A DNA stretch of 64,000 bases, from positions 124,001-188,000 of the forward strand of contig NZ_FZQR01000010.1 in the NCBI RefSeq assembly GCF_900199455.1, written 5' to 3'. Positions 30,544-39,842 of this stretch are shown here, in pieces; the first letter of the stretch is position 1; every line of letters begins with the position of its first letter. The DNA comes from Mesorhizobium carmichaelinearum. GTDB taxonomy: Bacteria > Pseudomonadota > Alphaproteobacteria > Rhizobiales > Rhizobiaceae. The notes below the pieces were generated by a model that was given only the letters and a program-made list of their open reading frames with translations, did not search any database and was not told the origin of the DNA. The position numbers and the translations under genes were made by a program.

Positions 30544-31470
30544 ATGAAAAGCAAGCATGTGGCCGTCCTGCTGGGAGGTTTTTCGTCCGAGCGGCCCGTG
30601 TCTCTGTCTTCCGGAAAGGCCTGTGCCGATGCGCTTGAGCAGGAAGGCTACCAAGTCACCCGTGTCGATGTCGGGCGCGATGTCGGCTCCGTGCTCGCCG
30701 AGCTCAAGCCGGACGTTGCCTTCAATGCGCTGCATGGCCCCTTCGGCGAGGATGGCACTATTCAAGGCATCCTTGAATATCTCGGCATCCCTTACACCCA
30801 TTCCGGCGTGCTTGCCTCGGCGCTCGCCATGAACAAGGAGCAGGCGAAGAAGATCGTCAAAACGGTCGGCGTTCCCGTCGCCGAATCGAAGGTCGCCAAT
30901 CGCTTCGCCATCCAGAACAAGCACCCGATGAAGCCGCCCTATGTGATCAAGCCGGTCAATGAGGGGTCGAGCTTCGGCGTCGTCATCGTGTCGGAGGGGC
31001 AGTCGCATCCGCCGCAGGTGGTCGGCTCGTCGGAGTGGAGATATGGCGATACCGTCATGGTCGAGCGCTACATCCATGGCCGCGAGCTGACCTGCGCCGT
31101 CATGGGCGATGTGGCGCTCGGTGTCTGCGAGATCATTCCGACCGGCCATTCCTTCTACGATTACGATTCAAAATATGTCGCGGGCGGATCAAAACACGAA
31201 TGCCCCGCAAAAGTTTCACCGAATATTTACCAAAAAATACAGACACTGGCGCTCAAGGCTCACCAAGCTGTCGGCTGTCGGGGCGTTTCCCGGTCGGACT
31301 TCCGTTATGACGATCGTCACTCCGAAAATGGCGAGGTTGTATGGCTCGAGGTCAACACTCAGCCGGGCATGACGCCGACGTCTTTGGTGCCTGAAATCGC
31401 TGCCCATGCCGGGCATTCGTTTGGTGAGTTGTTGAGTTGGATGGTGGAGGACGCTTCGTGTCTGCGTTGA
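30544..31470 (+). CDS. ddl: D-alanine:D-alanine ligase
   Basis: 308 residues, ATP-grasp fold. Start MKSKHVAVLLGGFSSERPVS with the serine-glutamate pair of Ddl, NALHGPFGEDGTIQGILEYL, YVIKPVNEGSSFGVVI and the Mg-binding end VWLEVNTQPGMTPTSLVPE. It makes the D-Ala-D-Ala used by MurF. Placement between murB and ftsQ is the usual ddlB position. The ACGGGGA site precedes the ATG. Its last 13 bases overlap ftsQ. Confidence 0.96.
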   Translation: MKSKHVAVLLGGFSSERPVSLSSGKACADALEQEGYQVTRVDVGRDVGSVLAELKPDVAFNALHGPFGEDGTIQGILEYLGIPYTHSGVLASALAMNKEQAKKIVKTVGVPVAESKVANRFAIQNKHPMKPPYVIKPVNEGSSFGVVIVSEGQSHPPQVVGSSEWRYGDTVMVERYIHGRELTCAVMGDVALGVCEIIPTGHSFYDYDSKYVAGGSKHECPAKVSPNIYQKIQTLALKAHQAVGCRGVSRSDFRYDDRHSENGEVVWLEVNTQPGMTPTSLVPEIAAHAGHSFGELLSWMVEDASCLR

Positions 31471-32399
31471 AATGGGGACAAGGCAAGGGGAGGGGCGCGG
31501 CTGGACCGTCGCTGTTCGGCTTGTCGTTGTCATCAGGCCATTTCGTGCTGCCGCGCGTGCTTCGCCGCCCGGTGCGCATCCTGGCGCGCCTGGGTGATGG
31601 CGAATTCGAGGCGCCGCGCTTCTCCGCTGCGATGATGTCGGCGGTGCTGCTCGCTTCGAGTGGCGCCTATGGCGCCTATCTCGGCGGCCATGCCGACGGC
31701 ATCATCCAGAGCATCACCGCGCGGACCGGCTTTGCCGTCGACCAGGTCAAGGTGGTCGGCAACCGCCAGACCTCCGAGATCGACATTCTCGACAGGCTCG
31801 AACTCGATGGCTGGACCTCGCTGATCGGCTTCGATGCCGAGGCCGCGCGCGAGCGCATCTCCGGCCTGCCATGGATCGAGGTTGCGGCGGTGCGCAAGGT
31901 CTATCCGCATACGCTGGAAGTGCGTGTCGAGGAGCGCGAGGCCTTCGCGCTCTGGCAGCAGGGCAATGATCTCTCGGTTATCGAGAAGGATGGCGCCGTC
32001 ATAGCGCCTTTCTCGGGTGGCAAGCAGGTGATGTTGCCGCTGCTGATCGGCGACGGCGCGCCCGCCAAGGCGCCTGACTTCCTGGCCAAGGTCGAAAAAT
32101 ATCCCGACCTGGCGAGCCGGATCAAAGGCTATATCCGGGTTGGCGATCGGCGCTGGGACCTGAAGCTGGATAACGGCATCACCGTCAAGCTGCCCGAGGA
32201 CGGAGAAGACCAGGCGCTCGCCGAACTCGTCAAGATGGACAAGGACAAGGGCTTGCTGTCGCGCGACATCGCTGCTGTCGACATGCGCCTGACAGACCGG
32301 CTGGTCGTGGAGCTGACGCCCGAAGCGGCGACGCAGCGCGAGGCCGCGCTCTACGAGAAGCCGAAGACCCTCAAGCGCAAGTCGGAGACGAAGATATGA
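31458..32399 (+). CDS. ftsQ: Cell division protein FtsQ
   Basis: 313 residues from GTG 31458, chosen because GGAGG lies eight bases before it; a TTG seven codons upstream is weaker. Cytoplasmic N-terminus, one membrane helix (about residues 53-72), then a POTRA domain (FAVDQVKVVGNRQTSEIDIL) and the FtsQ beta domain (LPWIEVAAVRKVYPHTLEVRVEE). It recruits FtsL/FtsB and the later divisome in the periplasm. The tail is lysine-rich (EKPKTLKRKSETKI). Overlaps ftsA by four bases. Confidence 0.94.
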   Translation: MSALKWGQGKGRGAAGPSLFGLSLSSGHFVLPRVLRRPVRILARLGDGEFEAPRFSAAMMSAVLLASSGAYGAYLGGHADGIIQSITARTGFAVDQVKVVGNRQTSEIDILDRLELDGWTSLIGFDAEAARERISGLPWIEVAAVRKVYPHTLEVRVEEREAFALWQQGNDLSVIEKDGAVIAPFSGGKQVMLPLLIGDGAPAKAPDFLAKVEKYPDLASRIKGYIRVGDRRWDLKLDNGITVKLPEDGEDQALAELVKMDKDKGLLSRDIAAVDMRLTDRLVVELTPEAATQREAALYEKPKTLKRKSETKI

Positions 32400-33703
32400 G
32401 CTGGCTTGGCGGTTCAGGCGATGCCTCGTCGCGCCGGTCCGGCACTCTGACGGTGCTGGATGTCGGCTCGAACAAGGTCTGCTGCATGGTGGCCAAGCTC
32501 AAGCCGAACGATGACGGCAAGCTTTTGCGCGGCCGCTCGCACCGGATCCAGGTGATCGGCATCGGCCACCAGAAGTCGCAAGGCGTGAAGTCGGGCGTGG
32601 TCGTCGATCTCGACCGGGCCGAGCATGCCATCCGCCTGTCCGTCGATGCCGCCGAGCGCATGGCGGGGCTGACGGTCGATTCGCTCATCGTCAACATGAC
32701 CGCCGGCCGGCTGAAGAGCGAAAGCTTTTCGGCGACCATCAACCTTGGCGGCCACGAGGCCGACGAGGCCGACATCAAGCGCGTGCTGGGCGCCGGTGCC
32801 AAGCAGGCGCTGAAGGCCGAGCGCGAGGTGATCCATTCGCTGCCCGTTGGCTTCTCGCTCGATGCCGAGCGCGGCGTGCGCGATCCGCGCGGCATGGTCG
32901 GCGACGCGCTTGGCGTCGACATGCATGTGCTGACGGGCGATGCCGCCCCGATGCGCAATCTGGAGCTTTCCATCAACCGTTCGCACCTGTCGGTCGAGCG
33001 CATGGTGGCAACGCCCTATGCCAGCGGGCTCGCGGCACTGGTCGACGACGAGCTGGAACTGGGTGCAGCCTGCATCGACATGGGCGGCGGCACGACGACC
33101 ATCTCGGTGTTTTCGGAAGGCAAGTTCGTCCACGGCGACGCCATCGCCATTGGCGGCAACCACGTCACGCTGGATATGGCCAAGGGGCTCTCGACCTCGC
33201 TCGATGCCGCCGAACGGCTGAAGGTGATGCATGGTTCGGCGCTGCCGGGCAGTGCCGACGACCGCGACCTGGTCTCGATCCAGCCGATCGGCGATGATGG
33301 CGACGTGCCGCTGCAGATCCCGCGCTCGGTGATGACGCGCATCGTGCGCGCCCGCATCGACGAAACGCTCGAGCTCCTGCGCGACCGGCTGAACAAGTCC
33401 GGCTACGGCAATGCGGTCGGCAAGCGCGTCGTGCTCACCGGCGGCGCCAGCCAGCTGGCCGGCCTGCCGGAGGCGGCGCGCCGCATCCTGGGACGCAATG
33501 TACGCATCGGCCGCCCGCTCGGCGTGGCGGGCCTGCCCGAAGCGGCGAAGGGGCCGGCTTTCTCGGCCGCCGTCGGGCTTCTGATCTATCCGCAGATGGC
33601 GAGCTTCGAGAGCCATCCGGCGAAAGGCATTTCCGGTCTCAGGATGACCGGAACGGGTGGAAAACTGCATCGCATGAGTCAGTGGTTGAGAGACAGTTTC
33701 TAA
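32396..33703 (+). CDS. ftsA: Cell division protein FtsA
   Basis: 435 residues, actin-like ATPase. Phosphate loops LTVLDVGSNKVCCMVAKL and AACIDMGGGTTTISVF, the 1C domain around NMTAGRLKSESFSATI, VVLTGGASQLAGLPEAA, and the C-terminal amphipathic membrane-targeting helix MSQWLRDSF. It ties FtsZ filaments to the membrane. A rhizobial-type N-terminal extension of about 15 residues (SWLGGSGDASSRRSG) precedes the fold. Confidence 0.96.
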   Translation: MSWLGGSGDASSRRSGTLTVLDVGSNKVCCMVAKLKPNDDGKLLRGRSHRIQVIGIGHQKSQGVKSGVVVDLDRAEHAIRLSVDAAERMAGLTVDSLIVNMTAGRLKSESFSATINLGGHEADEADIKRVLGAGAKQALKAEREVIHSLPVGFSLDAERGVRDPRGMVGDALGVDMHVLTGDAAPMRNLELSINRSHLSVERMVATPYASGLAALVDDELELGAACIDMGGGTTTISVFSEGKFVHGDAIAIGGNHVTLDMAKGLSTSLDAAERLKVMHGSALPGSADDRDLVSIQPIGDDGDVPLQIPRSVMTRIVRARIDETLELLRDRLNKSGYGNAVGKRVVLTGGASQLAGLPEAARRILGRNVRIGRPLGVAGLPEAAKGPAFSAAVGLLIYPQMASFESHPAKGISGLRMTGTGGKLHRMSQWLRDSF

Positions 33704-33769
33704 TTGACGGGGACAGCCCCATAGGCGGCCGCGGCGGCGAAGCGGCGTGAAAGGCAAAGGACGGAGACA

Positions 33770-35455
33770 ATGACCATCAATCTGCAGAAGCCGGACATCA
33801 CCGAGCTTAAGCCGCGCATCACCGTGTTCGGTGTCGGCGGCGGCGGCGGCAATGCCGTGAACAACATGATCACCGCCGGCCTGCGCGGTGTCGAGTTCGT
33901 CGTGGCCAACACCGACGCGCAGGCGCTGACCATGTCTAAGGCCTCCCGGCTGATCCAGCTCGGCGCGCATGTCACCGAGGGGCTCGGTGCCGGATCGCAG
34001 CCGGAAGTCGGCCGCGCGGCGGCTGAAGAGTGCATCGATGAGATCCTCGATCATCTCACCAACACCCATATGTGCTTCGTCACCGCCGGCATGGGCGGCG
34101 GCACCGGCACGGGTGCTGCTCCGGTCGTTGCCCGCGCCGCGCGCGAAAAGGGCATCCTCACCGTCGGCGTCGTCACCAAGCCGTTCCACTTCGAAGGCCA
34201 ACGCCGCATGAAGACGGCCGACATGGGCATCGAGGAACTGCAGAAATGCGTCGACACGCTGATCGTCATCCCCAACCAGAACCTGTTCCGGCTGGCCAAT
34301 GACAAGACCACCTTCGCCGATGCCTTCGCCATGGCCGACCAGGTGCTCTATTCCGGCGTTGCCTGCATCACCGACCTGATGGTCAAGGAAGGCCTGATCA
34401 ACCTCGACTTCGCCGACGTGCGTTCGGTGATGCGCGAGATGGGCAAGGCGATGATGGGCACCGGCGAGGCTTCGGGCGAGGGCCGTGCAATGGCCGCCGC
34501 CGAGGCCGCCATCGCCAACCCGCTGCTCGACGAGACCTCGATGAAGGGCGCCAAGGGCCTGTTGATCTCGATCACCGGCGGCCGCGACCTGACCCTGTTC
34601 GAAGTCGACGAAGCGGCGACCCGTATCCGCGAGGAGGTCGACCAGGATGCCAACATCATCCTGGGCGCCACCTTCGACGAGGAACTCGAAGGCGTCATCC
34701 GCGTCTCGGTGGTTGCGACCGGCATCGACAAGTCGGCGGCTGAAATCGCCGCTGCGCCGATCTCGATCCGTACCGCACCGCCGAAGCCGGCCGCTCGTCC
34801 GGCAGTGGCTGCCGTGGAAAGCCGCCCGGCACCGGTGCAACAGCCTGTCTATGAACCGCGCGCCGCCGACCCGGTCGCCGAAGCCATCCAACTGGCCGAG
34901 GCAAACGCCGCGGCCATGGCGCAGGCCCGCCCGGCTCCTGTCGCCCATGCGGACGATTTCCGCCCGCAGAGCAAGATCTTCCAGGCGCCCCCGGCACAGC
35001 CGCAGCCAATGCTGCAGCCGGTCGTCCAGCAGATGCAGCCGGCCCCGCAGCCGCGGGAAATGCTGCGCGAGATCCAGCAGCCGGTGGCGATGGCGCCGCA
35101 GCGCATGCCGCGCGTCGAGGACTTTCCGCCGGTCGTCAAGGCCGAGGTCGACGCCAAGAGCCGCCCTGTGGACCACGAGAACAACAGTGGACCGATGGGC
35201 CTGCTGAAGCGCCTGACCAACGGCCTGACCCGCCGCGAGGAGGAACCAGCAAGGCTGCAGCCGGCACAGCCGCGCGAGCCCAAATTGCGCCAGGCCGCCC
35301 CCGAAGTGCGCCGTCTCGCCAGCCAGGACGCCCAGCTCTACGCGCCGCGCCGTGGCCAGCTGGATGACCAGGGCCGCCTGACGCCGCAGACCAGGGCGAC
35401 TCAGGACGACGATCAGTTGGAGATTCCGGCGTTCCTGCGCCGTCAGGCCAACTGA
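33770..35455 (+). CDS. ftsZ: Cell division protein FtsZ
   Basis: 561 residues. The tubulin-like GTPase core occupies residues 1 to about 320, with the signature GGGTGTG at 109-115 and the T7-loop acids in NLDFADVRSVM. A long Pro/Gln/Ala-rich linker (about 320-540) follows, then the conserved C-terminal peptide DDQLEIPAFLRRQAN that binds FtsA and other partners. Total length near 560 is typical of Hyphomicrobiales, against 383 in E. coli. GGACGGAGAC precedes the ATG; 66 bases separate it from ftsA. Confidence 0.98.
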   Translation: MTINLQKPDITELKPRITVFGVGGGGGNAVNNMITAGLRGVEFVVANTDAQALTMSKASRLIQLGAHVTEGLGAGSQPEVGRAAAEECIDEILDHLTNTHMCFVTAGMGGGTGTGAAPVVARAAREKGILTVGVVTKPFHFEGQRRMKTADMGIEELQKCVDTLIVIPNQNLFRLANDKTTFADAFAMADQVLYSGVACITDLMVKEGLINLDFADVRSVMREMGKAMMGTGEASGEGRAMAAAEAAIANPLLDETSMKGAKGLLISITGGRDLTLFEVDEAATRIREEVDQDANIILGATFDEELEGVIRVSVVATGIDKSAAEIAAAPISIRTAPPKPAARPAVAAVESRPAPVQQPVYEPRAADPVAEAIQLAEANAAAMAQARPAPVAHADDFRPQSKIFQAPPAQPQPMLQPVVQQMQPAPQPREMLREIQQPVAMAPQRMPRVEDFPPVVKAEVDAKSRPVDHENNSGPMGLLKRLTNGLTRREEEPARLQPAQPREPKLRQAAPEVRRLASQDAQLYAPRRGQLDDQGRLTPQTRATQDDDQLEIPAFLRRQAN

Positions 35456-35478
35456 GCGGTTAACGGACTGTAACAATT

Positions 35479-35516
35479 GTTAACAGGCAGGCAAGGAATT
35501 GCTTGCCTGTTAACGT
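35479..35516 (+). terminator. Strong hairpin terminator after ftsZ
   Basis: Stem of sixteen pairs (GTTAACAGGCAGGCAA / TTGCTTGCCTGTTAAC, one G-U pair) with a four-base loop, 23 bases after the ftsZ stop and followed by GTTTTAG. It probably ends the dcw transcript. Immediately before it CTGTAACAATTGTTAACAG is itself nearly palindromic. Confidence 0.75.
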
Positions 35517-35734
35517 TTTAGATGTAGTAAAATCAAAGGGTTATAATATCGAGCTCGCTCTGGTCTGCGGTTACAAAGGGTAAGAAACCGTGATTTGGAG
35601 TCTCCCTGCCGGAACATTATCTTCGCTGCCTACCATAGTCGGTCTGCCGGGATTTCGGGGAAGTGGCCCTGCCTGCCGATTTAACAAGAGCCGCGCCCTC
35701 GGGCTGGAGAAGCGGACCTAGGCATTTCGGGCTT

Positions 35735-36685
35735 ATGGGGATTGTCTTGCACGACTATCAGACGACAGTGAAGGCGCGCGCGTCGCTTACGGGCACCGGC
35801 GTTCACAGCGGCAAAGAAGTTTCCATCAGTTTCCTGCCCGCGGATGCCGACACCGGCATCGTGTTCCAGCTTGTCAACGGAGAAGGGCAGGGCCGCGAGT
35901 TCCGCGCCTTGGTTGCCGAGGTCGGCGCCACCGATTTGTGCACCATGCTTGGCGATCCCGCGGGCGAGCACATCGCCACGGTCGAGCACATCATGGCTGC
36001 CCTGTTCGGGCTTGGCATCGACAATGTCGTCATCGAGATCGACGGTTCCGAGGTTCCCATCCTCGACGGCAGCGCCATGGCCTTCGTGGAAGCCATCGAT
36101 CAGGCAGGCATCGAGACGCTATCGGTCAAGCGGCGCTACATCAGGGTCATCAAGCCGGTCCGTATCGAGAACGGTGCGTCCTGGGCGGAGTTCAGGCCCT
36201 ATGACGGCACCCGTTTCGAGATCGAGATCGATTTCGAAAGTCCGGCCATCGGCCGCCAACTGTTTGCCTCCGACCTCAATGCCGATATTTTCCGCCGCGA
36301 CATTGCGCGGGCCCGCACCTTCGGCTTCATGAAGGATGTCGAGCGACTGTGGGCCGCCGGCTATGCGCTTGGCTCCTCGCTCGAGAATTCGCTGGTGATC
36401 GGCGACGACAACCGCGTCATCAATATGGGCGGCCTGCGCTATCCCAACGAATTCGTGCGCCACAAGACGCTCGACGCCATGGGCGACCTGGCGCTGGCCG
36501 GAGCCCGCTTCATCGGCTGCTTCCGCTCCTATCGCGGCGGTCACAGGATGAACGCCGCCGCGCTGCGGCGCCTGCTGTCGGACCGCACGGCCTTCGAGAT
36601 TGTCGAGACGACGCGCCGCGAGCGTGGCCGCGCGGCAGAGATGAGCGCCGTCAATGCGCCGCTCTACGCGCCCTGGATGATCTGA
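35735..36685 (+). CDS. lpxC: UDP-3-O-acyl-N-acetylglucosamine deacetylase (LpxC)
   Basis: 316 residues from the ATG at 35735 (MGIVLHDYQTTVKARASLTG); the open frame extends 24 codons upstream without a family match. Zinc ligands are visible: VEHIMAALFG (H85), HKTLDAMGDLALAG (H243, D247), and the catalytic base in GGHRMNAAALR (H270). LpxC catalyses the committed step of lipid A synthesis. The 250-base gap after ftsZ holds one GANTC site (35598) and its own promoter is likely there. Confidence 0.96.
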   Translation: MGIVLHDYQTTVKARASLTGTGVHSGKEVSISFLPADADTGIVFQLVNGEGQGREFRALVAEVGATDLCTMLGDPAGEHIATVEHIMAALFGLGIDNVVIEIDGSEVPILDGSAMAFVEAIDQAGIETLSVKRRYIRVIKPVRIENGASWAEFRPYDGTRFEIEIDFESPAIGRQLFASDLNADIFRRDIARARTFGFMKDVERLWAAGYALGSSLENSLVIGDDNRVINMGGLRYPNEFVRHKTLDAMGDLALAGARFIGCFRSYRGGHRMNAAALRRLLSDRTAFEIVETTRRERGRAAEMSAVNAPLYAPWMI

Positions 36686-36862
36686 ACTCCTCACGTTTCG
36701 CACCTTGTGGCGGGATGCCCTAGTGTTGCAGGAATGCATCATCGGTTGGTGAAATCACAGGGATGCTCCGGCGCCGCCGCGCCGCCACAAAAATGCGCGA
36801 TTGCCTAGACATAGCGTTGCCCGGCAAGGCGGTTATGGTTTATGGCTGCTGCCGTCGATTAG

Positions 36863-36909
36863 TGCATGTCGCTCAAAAGTGGGGACCAGTTTTGGGACAA
36901 CAGCATGCA
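36863..36909. repeat. Dispersed palindromic repeat, TGCATGTCG family, copy 2
   Basis: Begins TGCATGTCGCTCAAAAGTGG and ends CAGCATGCA, with an inner GTTTTGGGA. The right end has diverged from the consensus CGACATGCA. It lies in the 263-base gap before bamD, about 40 bases from that gene's start, so it may form part of the leader of the bamD messenger. Confidence 0.75.
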
Positions 36910-36948
36910 AGAGGCATTAAAATAACGCCGAAAGGGCGCAATCCAATC

Positions 36949-37818
36949 ATGTTCTTTAAGCGAGCCGGTCGATCGAAAGCGCCCCAGCGGTCTGTTATCC
37001 TGGCGCTTTCGCTGGTTGTTCCTTCGCTCTTTCTGTCGGCCTGCATGTCGTCGGAGAAAGACATCGACCTGTCGAAATATGTCGACCAGACCGAGCCGGC
37101 CGACGTTCTCTACAATCAGGGACTCGCCAATTTGAATGCCGGCCGCCTGGACGAGGCGAGCAAGAAGTTCGACGCCGTCGACCGCCAGCATCCCTATTCG
37201 GAATGGGCTCGTAAATCGATGGTGATGGGCGCGTTCGCCGACTATCGAAAGGGCAGCTACGACGACGCGATCTCGTCGGCCAAGCGCTATCTGGCGCTGT
37301 ATCCGTCCACCGATGATGCGCCTTACGCACAGTACATTATCGGCCTGAGCTACTATCGCCAGATCAAGGATGTGACGCAGGACCAGAAGGAAGCGCGCCA
37401 GACCCTGCAGACGATGCAGGATCTGGTCACGCGCTGGCCGACATCGGAATATGTCGACGACGCCAAGGAGAAGATCCGCTTCGCCAACGATCAGCTCGCC
37501 GGCAAGGAAATGCAGATCGGCCGCTACTATCTGGAGCGCCGCGAATACATTGCCGCCGTCAAGCGCTTCCGCACCGTGGTGGAGAACTATTCCAACACGC
37601 GTCACGTCGAGGAAGCGTTGGCCCGCCTGACCGAAAGCTATTACGCGTTGGGCCTGACCTCGGAGGCCCAGACGGCCGCCGCGGTGCTCGGCACCAACTA
37701 TCCCGACAGCCCATGGTACAAGGATTCCTACAAGCTCCTGCAGAGCAACGGGCTTTCGCCGCGCGAGAATGCCGGATCGTGGATTTCCAAGGCCGGCAAG
37801 CTGATCACCGGCGCCTGA
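36949..37818 (+). CDS. bamD: Outer-membrane assembly lipoprotein BamD
   Basis: 289 residues from the ATG at 36949. Lipoprotein signal ending SLFLSACMSS (C32 lipidated). The rest is a chain of TPR-like helices: DVLYNQGLANLNAGRLDEASK, FDAVDRQHPYSEWARKSMVM, AISSAKRYLALYPSTDDAPY and VKRFRTVVENYSNTRHVEEAL. BamD is the essential partner of BamA for inserting beta-barrel proteins. An earlier in-frame start would hide the lipobox. The gene has a strong terminator. Confidence 0.95.
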   Translation: MFFKRAGRSKAPQRSVILALSLVVPSLFLSACMSSEKDIDLSKYVDQTEPADVLYNQGLANLNAGRLDEASKKFDAVDRQHPYSEWARKSMVMGAFADYRKGSYDDAISSAKRYLALYPSTDDAPYAQYIIGLSYYRQIKDVTQDQKEARQTLQTMQDLVTRWPTSEYVDDAKEKIRFANDQLAGKEMQIGRYYLERREYIAAVKRFRTVVENYSNTRHVEEALARLTESYYALGLTSEAQTAAAVLGTNYPDSPWYKDSYKLLQSNGLSPRENAGSWISKAGKLITGA

Positions 37819-37824
37819 TCCCTG

Positions 37825-37850
37825 AAGCGCGTCGCAGCGACGCGCTTTTT
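37825..37850 (+). terminator. Terminator after bamD
   Basis: AAGCGCGTCGC-A-GCGACGCGCTT followed by TTT. The stem has the same AAGCGCGTCG core as the stem-loop at 55218-55264, so it may come from a repeated element. Confidence 0.85.
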
Positions 37851-38035
37851 CGGATTGATCCGATGCTGAAACAAAAAGATAGTGCGGCGCTGCGACTCCA
37901 ATTGGTCGCGTGCTGCTCCACGGCGGTTCAGTGGTTTGATTGAAGCGCTGAGCCGTCCCAACTTTTTGTTCTACGCAATTCCGGTGGGAAAAACGCTACG
38001 CACTTTTCCTGGAGTTGCCTGAGGTCCGGGTTCTG

Positions 38036-39709
38036 ATGCTTTCCAGACTGTCGATCCGCGATATCGTCCTGATCGAGAAGCTGGATATCGACTTCCAGCC
38101 GGGCCTTTCCGTGCTGACCGGCGAAACCGGCGCCGGCAAATCCATCCTGCTCGATGCCCTGTCGCTGGCGCTCGGCGCGCGCGGCGACGCCTCTTTGGTG
38201 CGCCATGGCGCGGCTCAGGGCCAGGTGATTGCCGTGTTCGACGTGCCGCGCAACCATCCGGTGCGCGCGCTGCTTGTCGAAAACGCCATCGAGGATGACG
38301 GCGACATCATCCTGCGCCGCGTGCAGACGGCCGACGGCCGCACCCGCGTGTTCGTCAACGACCAGCCATCCAGCGTGACCCTGATGCGTGATGTCGGCCG
38401 TGCGCTGGTCGAGATCCACGGCCAGCACGACGAGCGCGCCTTGGTCGATCCCGGCGCCCACCGTGACGTGCTCGACGCTTTCGGCGGCCATCTCGGCGCC
38501 GTTCGCTCGACCGGCGAGGCCTGGCGGCATTGGCGCGCCTGCGAGCAGGAGCTGACGCGCCATCGCGCCAAGGTGGCGGCCGCCGCGCGCGAGGCCGACT
38601 ATCTGCGCGCCGCGGTGGCGGAACTGACCAAGCTCGATCCGCAGCCCGGTGAGGAAACGGAACTTGCCGAACTGCGCGCCCATATGATGCGCGCCGAAAA
38701 GATCGCGTCCGAAATCCACGACGCGCAGGATGTGCTGTCCGGCCCGTCCTCGCCCTTGCCGCAACTCGCCAGTCTGCTGAGACGGCTGCAGCGCAAGGCG
38801 ACGGAGGCGCCCGGCCTGCTCGAAGACGTGGTCAAGTCGCTGGACGAAGCCATGCTGTCGCTCGACGCGGCGCAATCCGGTGTCGAGGCGGCACTTCGCG
38901 CCACCGAATATGACCCGCAGCGGCTGGAGAAGGCGGAGGAGCGGCTGTTTTCGCTGCGTGCGGCGTCGCGCAAGCACAGTGTCGCCGTCGACGATCTGGC
39001 GCAACTGCGCGACACGATGGTTGCCGATCTGGCCGATCTCGATGCCGGCGAGGAACGCCTGCATGGGCTGGAAAAGCAGGCCGCCGCGGCACGCGAGGCC
39101 TATGACATCGCCGCAGCACAGCTTTCCTCGCTTCGCCACGCGGCGGCGGTCGGCCTGACCAAGGCCGTGATGGCCGAATTGCCGGCGCTGAAACTCGAAC
39201 GCGCCGCCTTCATCGTCGAGATGAAGAGCGAGGCCGAGACCCGCATGGAAGAGGGCATCGACCAGATCGAGTTCTGGGTGCGCACCAACCCCGGCACGCG
39301 GCCAGGGCCGATGATGAAGGTGGCGTCCGGCGGCGAGCTGTCGCGCTTCCTTTTGGCGCTGAAGGTGGCGCTGGCCGACCGTGGCTCGGCACCGACGCTG
39401 GTCTTCGACGAAATCGATACCGGCGTGGGTGGCGCCGTGGCGGATGCCATCGGCCAAAGGCTGGCGCGGCTGTCGAAGCGCGTGCAGGTGCTGTCGGTCA
39501 CCCACGCGCCGCAAGTGGCGGCGCGCGCGGCGACGCATTTCCTGATCTCCAAATCGGGCAGCACCGACCGCGTGGCGACGGGCATTGCCGAGATGGACAG
39601 GACGGCGCGGCAGGAAGAGATCGCCCGCATGCTGGCCGGCGCCACGATCACCGACGAGGCACGCGCGGCCGCCGAGCGGCTGCTGCGCGAAAATACAAAC
39701 GCGGCATAG
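38036..39709 (+). CDS. recN: DNA repair protein RecN (SMC-like ATPase)
   Basis: 557 residues from the ATG at 38036 (a TTG seven codons upstream is possible). Walker A in LTGETGAGKSILLDAL (K35), a central coiled coil (about 160-360), the signature VASGGELSRFLLALKVAL and Walker B TLVFDEIDTGVGG, then VLSVTHAPQVAARA. RecN acts early in recombinational repair of double-strand breaks. A clear alphaproteobacterial LexA box was not found upstream. Confidence 0.96.
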   Translation: MLSRLSIRDIVLIEKLDIDFQPGLSVLTGETGAGKSILLDALSLALGARGDASLVRHGAAQGQVIAVFDVPRNHPVRALLVENAIEDDGDIILRRVQTADGRTRVFVNDQPSSVTLMRDVGRALVEIHGQHDERALVDPGAHRDVLDAFGGHLGAVRSTGEAWRHWRACEQELTRHRAKVAAAAREADYLRAAVAELTKLDPQPGEETELAELRAHMMRAEKIASEIHDAQDVLSGPSSPLPQLASLLRRLQRKATEAPGLLEDVVKSLDEAMLSLDAAQSGVEAALRATEYDPQRLEKAEERLFSLRAASRKHSVAVDDLAQLRDTMVADLADLDAGEERLHGLEKQAAAAREAYDIAAAQLSSLRHAAAVGLTKAVMAELPALKLERAAFIVEMKSEAETRMEEGIDQIEFWVRTNPGTRPGPMMKVASGGELSRFLLALKVALADRGSAPTLVFDEIDTGVGGAVADAIGQRLARLSKRVQVLSVTHAPQVAARAATHFLISKSGSTDRVATGIAEMDRTARQEEIARMLAGATITDEARAAAERLLRENTNAA

Positions 39710-39762
39710 ATTATCCAGTGTCATGAGCCGAGTCAGGATATGGCTCCATCCTGCTGTTCAGG

Positions 39763-39810
39763 AATGATCTTTTCCGAAAACCGGTTCCCACATTTCCTGA
39801 TCATGCTCTA
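39763..39810. repeat. Dispersed rhizobial intergenic repeat
   Basis: The block starts ATGATCTTTTCCGAAAACCG and ends CCTGATCATGCTCTA. Sequences of this form recur in intergenic regions of rhizobial genomes (general knowledge); only this copy is in the window. The TTTTCCGAAAACCGG core is partly self-complementary. It sits between recN and ligA. Confidence 0.65.
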
Positions 39811-39842
39811 TTGTGACGCGCCACCGTTCGGGGGAGAAAAGC

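Noticed and set aside
35458..35474. CtrA site TTAA-N7-TTAA after ftsZ
   Set aside because: The right half reads TAAC rather than TTAA; kept only as a remark in a finding.
32414..35476. 1,020-residue open frame on the minus strand
   Set aside because: It lies opposite ftsA and ftsZ and its translation (rich in Arg, Gly, His, Gln) has no family features; a GC-rich third-position shadow.
36763..36948. N-terminal extension of bamD
   Set aside because: It would hide the lipobox and runs through a palindromic repeat; the start at 36949 is preferred.
37960..38035. LexA (SOS) box before recN
   Set aside because: GTTCTACGCAATTCC comes close to GTTC-N7-GTTC but the second half-site does not match.
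37928..39724. 598-residue open frame on the minus strand
   Set aside because: Antisense to recN, which is clearly the real gene.
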